Assembly: GCF_020379485.1 (NCBI RefSeq) | Contig: NW_026014678.1 | Span: 1-64,000 of the forward strand | Reading direction: 5' to 3' | Length of the DNA stretch: 64,000 nt | Source of the DNA: Brassica napus | Lineage: Eukaryota; Streptophyta; Magnoliopsida; Brassicales; Brassicaceae | Shown: positions 35,440 through 46,849 of the stretch, one piece after another | Numbering within the stretch: the stretch's first letter is position 1 | Layout of the letters: every line of letters starts with the position of its first letter | Position numbers and translations under genes: made by a program | The notes under the pieces: model-generated | Seen by the model: only the letters and a program-made list of their open reading frames with translations | Databases searched by the model: none | What the model was told of the DNA's origin: nothing

Positions 35440-36776
35440 CCTTTGTGGTAGGGAGATAGGATATTGCCGATGTTGAGGAGGAACACGAGATCACCAGGGC
35501 CCATGTTAGAATATTGAGTCTAGAGTTAGAATAGTGTGTCGAGTTAGTTTTATTGTGTCATCTTGAGGGTGAGGAACCCTCGAGATAGTGTAGCACCGAT
35601 ATACGGTGTTACGAGTTAGATCGAGTCGTAGATACTCATAGTCTTATTATTGTGATTGTGTTTGTGGTTGACTGATTTGCTTGCAGGTTCTGACATTAAG
35701 TCATAAGTCCGGTTTAGGTACCGGATTAGGCTTGGTGTGTATTTTGTTAGTGTAGGCCTGACGTTGGCCTGTATGTGTTTGAGGGATTGCTTGTGAAGGG
35801 TGGTGGATATTAAAGCTATGCTGTATCATTGGTTGGCCGATCATGTTCTTGTTTGATTGTTGGTCGATCGACTAGTGATACTTGTATAGTCTAAGTGTCT
35901 AACACTACATGAGTACTGAACTCAGGCGTATATATGGTTAACTAGGGATTGGTTGTTGACTTGTTTTTATGCAGGTTCCCATTACTTGAAGCTAGATCAT
36001 GGCAGGAGGCCAAGTCTAACTTAGTAACGGTTTGCTTAGCCTTAGCTTTTATTGCATGCTAGGGCTAGATTGATTGTTATTTTTGGGTTGTCCGGGTTAG
36101 AGTCTAGGTTGCGGGTAGAGGCCGCCAGCTCACTGAGTAACATTAGGTTACTCATCCAACTCCGTTGTCCTTTTTGCAGGTCGCTTTAGGTAAGGATGAT
36201 CGGATAGCTTGGTGCTGGACGTTAGGACCGCCGGTGTAGATTTTCATGCCTTTTGTAAACGGTATTGTGGATTTGTGTTTAGTTGACTCGATTTGGCATT
36301 AGGCCGGGACCGGTCTCGAATTATATCAATGTATGGATATTTCTCGAATAAATAAAGTAATTGTTTTATATGCGCTTCATGAGTACTCTGATATTTGACT
36401 AGTCCGGTCTAACACAACGTTAGGTCGTAGTACGGGTTGAAAAGCCTTAGGCCTCGATCTAACGGAAAACGCTAACTCTAGGTACGGGTTGCAAAGCCTT
36501 ATGCCTTGACGCAGCGGGACGAGTTAGTGGATGAACTGGTCTAGGTCGTGGAGTAAAAGTTTGTGACTCTGACCGGATCATCCCTAACCCGTCACGTAGC
36601 GCTTCCGGACCATGGTGTTGGGTTGGACGGTCAGTCATGTTCTTGTTTGATTGTTGGCTGGCCGGTTGGCTCATTCATCTCTAACCCTGGGTGTTGGACG
36701 GTCGATAGGTCATGTTCTTGTTTGATTGTTGGCCGGTTGATCGACCATATGTCTAGGACGGTTCGGGGGTGTTACA
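35440..36776 (+). repeat. E6 LTR A, second part
   Basis: Continues LTR A after the E7 target duplication and ends GGGGGTGTTACA. It holds three exact copies of a 22-bp unit starting CATGTTCTTGTTTGATTG (35842, 36636, 36711), also present in LTRs B and C. No gene is supported. Confidence 0.92.
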
Positions 36777-37948
36777 GAGGTGGTATCAGAGCATGGTTTC
36801 GTCCATGCTTCCGGAACTCATGATTTAATCGGTTTTAAATATTTATCGAGTCAAAATGAGTCACAAAAGGCATTAGGGAAACCGGTCACGTCCAGCGATA
36901 GGATTTGTGGTTTTAGGAAATTAGGATTGAGATAGTGGAATCTAGAACTGTTAGGTTGCTGGTTAGAATTGCGGTTAGGTTGCATTGTTAGTATTTGTTG
37001 GGTTAGTTGTTTACTAACTTGCATGTGAGGTGTTCTTTTGAGTTGCAGCGAGTAAGTGTGTTTGTTGATCGGAACTTTAAGGGATGAAAACCTTAAAGTG
37101 GAGGGAGTTCGAGGCCAAACCCAAACCCGAAGCGAAAGAGGAGAGACAGATTCAGAGAACTGGGCTGTGGTATGGACTGGACAGATGGGAAGAAACAAGA
37201 CTTCGTTTGGAAAGGACTTCATCAGTATCTGGGAAATGAGAGATCGAGGAAATGGTTGGAGTAATCAGAGGCGCAGATTGGCAAGATCGTATCATGGGAA
37301 ATTAGTTGGGCAGCAAAGTAAAAACTAAGAAGAAGACGCAGTGATCATTCAAGTGAAGATTTATGAAGATGATTGTGGTGACATTGGGAAGGACACTCAA
37401 GGGACAGTGAAAGGCAGAGTGAAGAGATATGAAGACGATTATGGCGACTTTAGACAGTATACACAAAGGGACATGGCCAAACAAAGTAAAGAGTTATGAA
37501 GACGAGTTGAGATTAAGTGAAGCATGAGAAATCAAGAAGTGAAGAAATGAAAGGATTCAAGACCGAGGAAATGCATGGAGATGTATTAAGATGGAGCGAG
37601 TTCAGAATCAGAAAATCTAGAAGAAGACTGAAGAAATCAAGGGGAGATATCTAAGGCCAACCGATAAAGAAGCACATCTAGTGATCAACACAAAGTTATG
37701 TAATGAGGAGTTATGGAGGAGTTGTTATCAAGGTGGAGCAAGTTCAAAATCCAAAGTGTTTATGGAGATCCAAAGAAACCGAAATAAAGGCGAGCCAGCA
37801 AAGAACCATATCTTATGACCAAGACCGCAAGACGAAGTTATTCAAAAGCTGAACATCATCACTACACATCAAGGAGGAACATTTCGTGAAGCTAAGCAAT
37901 TGCGCAACTAAGAATTCGAGGACGAATTCTATTAAGGGGGGGGGAGAA
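36777..37948 (+). other. E6 internal region 1 (non-coding)
   Basis: The primer site TGGTATCAGAGC is at 36781-36792 and a G-rich polypurine tract ends at 37948. Between them the sequence is purine-rich with only short frames. A 66-bp in-frame duplication (37353-37418 and 37419-37484) reads VK.YEDD.GD twice inside a stop-bounded frame of about 52 codons. The end reads like a polyprotein tail (…RTNSIKGGGE). It is probably a gutted gypsy internal region. No Gag or Pol domain is recognisable. Confidence 0.8.
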
Positions 37949-40900
37949 TGTGATAACCCGCCCTTTGGGATAAAATGGTCGAGAGAGCAAAAGTCAGAAT
38001 CCAGAGCCGAGCTTTTGGGAATCAAAGCAATTGAAGGAATGTTAAGTTTTGATCACTTAAGACTTAACATGGATCGAAGAAAATAGAAGATTGGTCGAGA
38101 ATCAACTTTCTGGTTGAGTCGCGGGCAATACAGATCGATCGGGAAATTTGAAGTACGAGAAGGTCGAAGAATGAATCGTGAGTGAAGCATGAGTTGAGAT
38201 AAGCTGCTCTACCATTGTTAGAAATGTCTTAGATTGATTAGACGGCAGTTTTGGAAGAATCACATTTTTGAAGCACGACGGTTTAGAAGCTCGACGTTTT
38301 TGAAGATTGACGTTTCTTCATCGCGAAGTTTTCTCGGAATATCTTCGTATCAGTAAAATATTTTTCTGAAGATATTATAAGTTGGAAGCAGGACGGGAAT
38401 TAAGCAGGACGGGAAGCAAGCACGAAGGGAAGCAGCACGGGAAGCAAGCACGACGGGATTGAAGCACGACGGGAAAACCCGAAGTTGGGCAAAAACCCTA
38501 ATTTCGGTATTACGAAATTCTTTGAGGAAGCCGGAGGCTCGGGAAATATTTTTAAAGGATATCAAAAATCATCTGTAGTTTATTAAAAATATTCAGAGAA
38601 TCAGAATGGGAGCGGAAAAATATTCGGGATTGATCGCGGGTCAGAAATTCACAAGAAGGGTCGAAATCGCGCAAAGGAACCGAGAAGCTCGAGGTGGCTT
38701 GATCAGAAGGGATAAGAACGTGGTGGCAACTGTCTAACCAGCTGAGTGTCAAGAGAAGCTCGAGGTGTCACCGTGCATGGAAGCTGCACATGCAGCTTGA
38801 CATATAGAAGCACGAGGTGGAACGGCCAACCACGAGGTGTCTCCGCGCATGCCACCGAAGCATGCTGATCGACATGTGTGAGGATGTGTGGCGCCTTGCA
38901 TGAGCTCCAGTCATGCAGCCTGACATCTGGGAGGAGTGGTGGCGTCCTGCATGTATCCTGGACATGCAGCCAGCCATGTGGAGCACGAGGTGCCGCCGTG
39001 CATGCGTCCGGAGCCATGCGGAGCGACACACGGGCTGCCACCAACCTGAAGCTGATTGGCTGGTGTCTCCTATATAAAGACCACGACCCCTTCTCATTTC
39101 ATTCATCCATACCTTTCAAAAGGAAGTTAAAAAAGTGGGTTAGAGAGAGAGAAAGAAGTAGAAAAAGAAAGTAAGAGGTTCTGTGCTATTTCGAGAGTTT
39201 TAGAGTGTTTTCGAGATCAGTTTCTCTACTGATTTCAAGTCAGCGCCAAGGGAAGGTTCTGGCCAACTGAAGATCAACCAATTGAATATCAATTCAGATG
39301 GGAAGCAAGTCAACGTGGTTAGAGAGAGAGAGAGAAAGAAAGTGTAGCTGAGTTCTGAAGACCGATACTCCACCGAGAAGGCCAGTTCCGTCCAATCGGC
39401 GATTCTCTACGATTGTGACGCGGAAGCTCTGTCCAATTCAATCCATCCAAGCCAGTCATATTCTCCTACAATCAAGTGGAGGTGCTGTCCAAGATTAGTT
39501 CAGTTTCATGGGTTCAGATCAGTCGAAGTTCTCCTCGATACTCCGCCGAAATGTCCGAAGAACTGTCCAGCAGCTAAAGGAGATTCTGTCCAGATCAGTC
39601 TGTCCAGACGTGTCAGTTTCTTCATGATGAAGCCGAGGTTATGTCCAAGTCAAGATCAGTCCAGTCCAGTCCAGTCAAGGCGTCCCTTGGGTTTTGGCCA
39701 AGTCCTCTACGATCAACCAGCTGCTTCTCGCCTAGAACACTGTGAGTTGGTTTGTTTGAGTTCCACTTGGAACTTAGGATAGATCGAGTTGCATATAGAG
39801 TAGTAATATCACACTGATGCATGATAGAGTCCTAGGGTTTTTTTTTATTTATGAATTGGACTCAGTTTAGCATGGGCTAAGCTGAGATATAATGGAATTA
39901 AGACTGAGTTAATAACCTGACTAGGACTAGGGCTAGGATGCATCATGTTTTCTATTCTTGCGTGTTGATATGGTTGAGTGCAGGTTCCCGTTATCTTTAA
40001 GGATAGTTTCATAGCAGGAGGCTGGACTATCTGGATAACGGTTTGATTTATTTGTTTAGTATTGATATTATTGTTTAGTTATTAGTACTAAGGGTCTTAG
40101 GCCATATAGGCCGGACTACTGGTACTATGGTTAGTCTTGTGGAGTCGAGTGTCTAGTTAGGTTCTGGAACTTTATCTTTAGGTTAGGTTCTAGATTGAAT
40201 TTGTGTTGTGTGAGTGTGCCGACAGTATGTGCGTAACCCGCCCATACTAGGCTTGTGTAGGGGTGAGTTAGTGTTCCTTCAGACCTCGTACCCAGCGGGT
40301 TCAAGGAAACCCCTTATTCGCTGGATCGGGAAGACTCAGAGAGACGGGGTCATGGCCTAGGGCTGAGTTATTACACGACGGTGTAATGTGGCAGTGACCC
40401 GAAGGACTGTGGGCTGTCGTGCGGTGACCCGAAGGACTGTGGGCCGCGGTCGGTTGAAAGTTCCTTCTTCTGGCCTTTGTGGTAGGGAGATAGGATATTG
40501 CCGATGTTGAGGAGGAACACGAGATCACCAGGGCCCATGTTAAAATATTGAGTCTAGAGTTAGAATAGTGTGTCGAGTTAGTTTTATTGTGTCGTCTTGA
40601 GGGTGAGGAACCCTCGAGATAGTGTAGCACCGATATACGGTGTTACGAGTTAGATCGAGTCGTAGATACTCATAGTCTTATTATTGTGATTGTGTTTGTG
40701 GTTGACTGATTTGCTTGCAGGTTCTGACATTAAGTCATAAGTCCGGTTTAGGTACCGGATTAGGCTTGGTGTGTATTTTGTTAGTGTAGGCCTGACGTTG
40801 GCCTGTATGTGTTTGAGGGATTGCTTGTGAAGGGTGGTGGATATTAAAGCTATGCTGTATCATTGGTTGGCCGATCATGTTCTTGTTTGATTGTTGGTCG

Positions 40901-41810
40901 ATCGACTAGTGATACTTGTATAGTCTAAGTGTCTAACACTACATGAGTACTGAACTCAGGCGTATATATGGTTAACTAGGGATTGGTTGTTGACTTGTTT
41001 TTATGCAGGTTCCCGTTACTTGAAGCTAGATCATGGCAGGAGGCCAAGTCTAACTTAGTAACGGTTTGCTTAGCCTTAGCTTTTATTGCATGCTAGGGCT
41101 AGATTGATTGTTATTTTTGGGTTGTCCGGGTTAGAGTCTAGGTTGCGGGTAGAGGCCGCCAGCTCACTGAGTAACATTAGGTTACTCATCCAACTCCGTT
41201 GTCCTTTTTGCAGGTCGCTTTAGGTAAGGATGATCGGATAGCTTGGTGCTGGACGTTAGGACCGCCGGTGTAGATTTTCATGCCTTTTGTAAACGGTATT
41301 GTGGATTTGTGTTTAGTTGACTCGATTTGGCATTAGGCCGGGACCGGTCTCGAATTATATCAATGTATGGATATTTCTCGAATAAATAAAGTAATTGTTT
41401 TATATGCGCTTCATGAGTACTCTGATATTTGACTAGTCCGGTCTAACACAACGTTAGGTCGTAGTACGGGTTGAAAAGCCTTAGGCCTCGATCTAACGGA
41501 AAACGCTAACTCTAGGTACGGGTTGCAAAGCCTTATGCCTTGACGCAGCGGGACGAGTTAGTGGATGAACTGGTCTAGGTCGTGGAGTAAAAGTTTGTGA
41601 CTCTGACCGGATCGTCCCTAACCCGTCACGTAGCGCTTCCGGACCATGGTGTTGGGTTGGACGGTCAGTCATGTTCTTGTTTGATTGTTGGCTGGCCGGT
41701 TGGCTCATTCATCTCTAACCCTGGGTGTTGGACGGTCGATAGGTCATGTTCTTGTTTGATTGTTGGCCGGTTGATCGACCATATGTCTAGGACGGTTCGG
41801 GGGTGTTACA
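37949..41810 (+). repeat. E6 LTR B (3862 bp)
   Basis: Complete LTR, TGTGATAACC...GTGTTACA, uninterrupted. TATA candidate TATATAAAG at 39071. It shares several bases with LTR C against LTR A (for example near 39868, 39983 and 40232). No gene is supported. Confidence 0.93.
39071..39079 (+). promoter_or_regulatory. Putative TATA box, E6 LTR B
   Basis: TATATAAAG after TGGTGTCTCC, same context as LTR C. Confidence 0.6.
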
Positions 41811-42980
41811 GAGGTGGTATCAGAGCATGGTTTCGTCCATGCTTCCGGAACTCATGATTTAATCGGTTTTAAATATTTATCGAGTCAAAATGAGTCACAA
41901 AAGGCATTAGGGAAACCGGTCACGTCCAGCGATAGGATTTGTGGTTTTAGGAAATTAGGATTGAGATAGTGGAATCTAGAACTGTTAGGTTGCTGGTTAG
42001 AATTGCGGTTAGGTTGCATTGTTAGTATTTGTTGGGTTAGTTGTTTACTAACTTGCATGTGAGGTGTTCTTTTGAGTTGCAGCGAGTAAGTGTGTTTGTT
42101 GATCGGAACTTTAAGGGATGAAAACCTTAAAGTGGAGGGAGTTCGAGGCCAAACCCAAACCCGAAGCGAAAGAGGAGAGACAGATTCAGAGAACTGGGCT
42201 GTGGTATGGACTGGACAGATGGGAAGAAACAAGACTTCGTTGGGAAAGGACTTCATCAGTATCTGGGAAATGAGAGATCGAGGAAATGGTTGGAGTAATC
42301 AGAGGCGCAGATTGGCAAGATCGTATCATGGGAAATTAGTTGGGCAGCAAAGTAAAAACTAAGAAGAAGACGCAGTGATCATTCAAGTGAAGATTTATGA
42401 AGATGATTGTGGTGACATTGGGAAGGACACTCAAGGGACAGTGAAAGGCAGAGTGAAGAGATATGAAGACGATTATGGCGACTTTAGACAGTATACACAA
42501 AGGGACATGGCCAAACAAAGTAAAGAGTTATGAAGACGAGTTGAGATTAAGTGAAGCATGAGAAATCAAGAAGTGAAGAAATGAAAGGATTCAAGACCGA
42601 GGAAATGCATGGAGATGTATTAAGATGGAGCGAGTTCAGAATCAGAAAATCTAGAAGAAGACTGAAGAAATCAAGGGGAGATATCTAAGGCCAACCGATA
42701 AAGAAGCACATCTAGTGATCAACACAAAGTTATGTAATGAGGAGTTATGGAGGAGTTGTTATCAAGGTGGAGCAAGTTCAAAATCCAAAGTGTTTATGGA
42801 GATCCAAAGAAACCGAAATAAAGGCGAGCCAGCAAAGAACCATATCTTATGACCAAGACCGCAAGACGAAGTTATTCAAAAGCTGAACATCATCACTACA
42901 CATCAAGGAGGAACATTTCGTGAAGCTAAGCAATTGCGCAACTAAGAATTCGAGGACGAATTCTATTAAGGGGGGGAGAA
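41811..42980 (+). other. E6 internal region 2 (non-coding)
   Basis: Near-identical to internal region 1. Primer site at 41815-41826 and polypurine tract ending at 42980 (G-run two bases shorter). The in-frame 66-bp duplication is at 42387-42452 and 42453-42518. Confidence 0.85.
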
Positions 42981-45900
42981 TGTGATAACCCGCCCTTTGG
43001 GATAAAATGGTCGAGAGAGCAAAAGTCAGAATCCAGAGCCGAGCTTTTGGGAATCAAAGCAATTGAAGGAATGTTAAGTTTTGATCACTTAAGACTTAAC
43101 ATGGATCGAAGAAAATAGAAGATTGGTCGAGAATCAACTTTCTGGTTGAGTCGCGGGCAATACAGATCGATCGGGAAATTTGAAGTACGAGAAGGTCGAA
43201 GAATGAATCGTGAGTGAAGCATGAGTTGAGATAAGCTTCTCTACCATTGTTAGAAATGTCTTAGATTGATTAGACGGGAGTTTTGGAAGAATCACATTTT
43301 TGAAGCACGACGGTTTAGAAGCTCGACGTTTTTGAAGATTGACGTTTCTTCATCGCGAAGTTTTCTCGGAATATCTTCGTATCAGTAAAATATTTTTCTG
43401 AAGATATTATAAGTTGGAAGCAGGACGGGAATTAAGCAGGACGGGAAGCAAGCACGAAGGGATTGAAGCACGACGGGAAGCAAGCACGACGGGATTGAAG
43501 CACGACGGGAAAACCCGAAGTTGGGCAAAAACCCTAATTTCGGTATTACGAAATTCTTTGAGGAAGCCGGAGGCTCGGGAAATATTTTTAAAGGATATCA
43601 AAAATCATCTGTAGTTTATTAAAAATATTCAGAGAATCAGAATGGGAGCGGAAAAATATTCGGGATTGATCGCGGGTCAGAAATTCACAAGAAGGGTCGA
43701 AATCGCGCAAAGGAACCGAGAAGCTCGAGGTGGCTTGATCAGAAGGGATAAGAACGTGGTGGCAACTGTCTAACCAGCTGAGTGTCAAGAGAAGCTCGAG
43801 GTGTCACCGTGCATGGAAGCTGCACATGCAGCTTGACACATAGAAGCACGAGGTGGAACGGCCAAGCACGAGGTGTCTCCGCGCATGCAACCGAAGCATG
43901 CTGATCGACATGTGTGAGGATGTGTGGCGCCTTGCATGAGCTCCAGTCATGCAGCCTGACATCTGGGAGGAGTGGTGGCGTCCTGCATGTATCCTGGACA
44001 TGCAGCCAGCCATGTGGAGCACGAGGTGCCGCCGTGCATGCGTCCGGAGCCATGCGGAGCGACACACGGGCTGCCACCAACCTGAAGCTGATTGGCTGGT
44101 GTCTCCTATATAAAGACCACGACCCCTTCTCATTTCATTCATCCATACCTTTCAAAAGGAAGTTAAAAAAGTGGGTTAGAGAGAGAGAAAGAAGTAGAAA
44201 AAGAAAGTAAGAGGTTCTGAGCTATTTCGAGAGTTTTAGAGAGTTTTCGAGATCAGTTTCTCTACTGATTTCAAGTCAGCGCCAAGGGAAGGTTCTGGCC
44301 AACTGAAGATCAACCAATTGAAGATCAATTCAGATGGGAAGCAAGTCAACGTGGTTAGAGAGAGAGAGAGAAAGAAAGTGTAGCTGAGTTCTGAAGACCG
44401 ATACTCCACCGAGAAGGCCAGTTCCGTCCAATCGGCGATTCTCTACGATTGTGACGCGGAAGCTCTGTCCAATTCAATCCATCCAAGCCAGTCATATTCT
44501 CCTACAATCAAGTGGAGGTGCTGTCCAAGATTAGTTCAGTTTCATGGGTTCAGATCAGTCGAAGTTCTCCTCGATACTCCGCCGAAATGTCCGAAGAACT
44601 GTCCAGCAGCTAAAGGAGATTCTGTCCAGATCAGTCTGTCCAGACGTGTCAGTTTCTTCATGATGAAGCCGAGGTTATGTCCAAGTCAAGATCAGTCCAG
44701 TCCAGTCCAGTCAAGGCGTCCCTTGGGTTTTGGCCAAGTCCTCTACGATCAACCAGCTGCTTCTCGCCTAGAACACTGTGAGTTGGTTTGTTTGAGTTCC
44801 ACTTGGAACTTAGGATAGATCGAGTTGCATATAGAGTAGTAATATCACACTGATGCATGATAGAGTCCTAGGGTTTTTTTTTTTATGAATTGGACTCAGT
44901 TTAGCATGGGCTAAGCTGAGATATAATGGAATTAAGACTGAGTTAATAACCTGACTAGGACTAGGGCTAGGATGCATCATGTTTTCTATTCTTGCGTGTT
45001 GATATGGTTGAGTGCAGGTTCCCGTTATCTTTAAGGATAGTTTCATAGCAGGAGGCTGGACTATCTGGATAACGGTTTGATTTATTTGTTTAGTATTGAT
45101 ATTATTGTTTAGTTATTAGTACTAAGGGTCTTAGGCCATATAGGCCGGACTACTGGTACTATGGTTAGTCTTGTGGAGTCGAGTGTCTAGTTAGGTTCTG
45201 GAACTTTATCTTTAGGTTAGGTTCTAGATTGAATTTGTGTTGTGTGAGTGTGCCGACAGTATGTGCGTAACCCGCCCATACTAGGCTTGTGTAGGGGTGA
45301 GTTAGTGTTCCTTCAGACCTCGTACCCAGCGGGTTCAAGGAAACCCCTTATTCGCTGGATCGGGAAGACTCAGAGAGACGGGGTCATGGCCTAGGGCTGA
45401 GTTATTACACGACGGTGTAATGTGGCAGTGACCCGAAGGACTGTGGGCTGTCGTGCGGTGACCCGAAGGACTGTGGGCCGCGGTCGGTTGAAAGTTCCTT
45501 CTTCTGGCCTTTGTGGTAGGGAGATAGGATATTGCCGATGTTGAGGAGGAACACGAGATCACCAGGGCCCATGTTAGAATATTGAGTCTAGAGTTAGAAT
45601 AGTGTGTCGAGTTAGTTTTATTGTGTCGTCTTGAGGGTGAGGAACCCTCGAGATAGTGTAGCACCGATATACGGTGTTACGAGTTAGATCGAGTCGTAGA
45701 TACTCATAGTCTTATTATTGTGATTGTGTTTGTGGTTGACTGATTTGCTTGCAGGTTCTGACATTAAGTCATAAGTCCGGTTTAGGTACCGGATTAGGCT
45801 TGGTGTGTATTTTGTTAGTGTAGGCCTGACGTTGGCCTGTATGTGTTTGAGGGATTGCTTGTGAAGGGTGGTGGATATTAAAGCTATGCTGTATCATTGG

Positions 45901-46844
45901 TTGGCCGATCATGTTCTTGTTTGATTGTTGGTCGATCGACTAGTGATACTTGTATAGTCTAAGTGTCTAACACTACATGAGTACTGAACTCAGGCGTATA
46001 TATGGTTAACTAGGGATTGGTTGTTGACTTGTTTTTATGCAGGTTCCCGTTACTTGAAGCTAGATCATGGCAGGAGGCCAAGTCTAACTTAGTAACGGTT
46101 TGCTTCGCCTTAGCTTTTATTGCATGCTAGGGCTAGATTGATTGTTATTTTTGGGTTGTCCGGGTTAGAGTCTAGGTTGCGGGTAGAGGCCGCCAGCTCA
46201 CTGAGTAACATTAGGTTACTCATCCAACTCCGTTGTCCTTTTTGCAGGTCGCTTTAGGTAAGGATGATCGGATAGCTTGGTGCTGGACGTTAGGACCGCC
46301 GGTGTAGATTTTCATGCCTTTTGTAAACGGTATTGTGGATTTGTGTTTAGTTGACTCGATTTGGCATTAGGCCGGGACCGGTCTCGAATTATATCAATGT
46401 ATGGATATTTCTCGAATAAATAAAGTAATTGTTTTATATGCGCTTCATGAGTACTCTGATATTTGACTAGTCCGGTCTAACACAACGTTAGGTCGTAGTA
46501 CGGGTTGAAAAGCCTTAGGCCTCGATCTAACGGAAAACGCTAACTCTAGGTACGGGTTGCAAAGCCTTATGCCTTGATGCAGCGGGACGAGTTAGTGGAT
46601 GAACTGGTCTAGGTCGTGGAGTAAAAGTTTGTGACTCTGACCAGATCGTCCCTAACCCGTCACGTAGCGCTTCCGGACCATGGTGTTGGGTTGGACGGTC
46701 AGTCATGTTCTTGTTTGATTGTTGGCTGGCCGGTTGGCTCATTCATCTCTAACCCTGGGTGTTGGACGGTCGATAGGTCATGTTCTTGTTTGATTGTTGG
46801 CCGGTTGATCGACCATATGTCTAGGACGGTTCGGGGGTGTTACA
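42981..46844 (+). repeat. E6 LTR C (3864 bp)
   Basis: Complete LTR ending at the right GCCAT target copy (46845-46849). TATA candidate at 44107-44115. No gene is supported. Confidence 0.93.
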
Positions 46845-46849
46845 GCCAT

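Larger units (their letters stand above)
28710..46844 (+). mobile_element. E6: LARD-like element amplified to three LTRs and two internal regions
   Basis: Three near-identical LTRs of about 3.8 kb (A 28710-36776 interrupted by E7, B 37949-41810, C 42981-46844) alternate with two 1.17-kb internal regions (36777-37948 and 41811-42980). Only the outer ends carry the target duplication GCCAT (28705-28709 and 46845-46849), so one insertion was later expanded, most simply by unequal exchange between LTRs. Each internal region has a primer site and polypurine tract but no Gag or Pol domain I recognise. The LTR is over three times longer than the internal region, as in large retrotransposon derivatives. 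Confidence 0.9.

Noticed and set aside
37056..37328. 90-codon ORF in the E6 internal region as a gene
   Set aside because: It is near-identical in both internal copies only because they are recent duplicates, and it shows no domain or sign of constraint.
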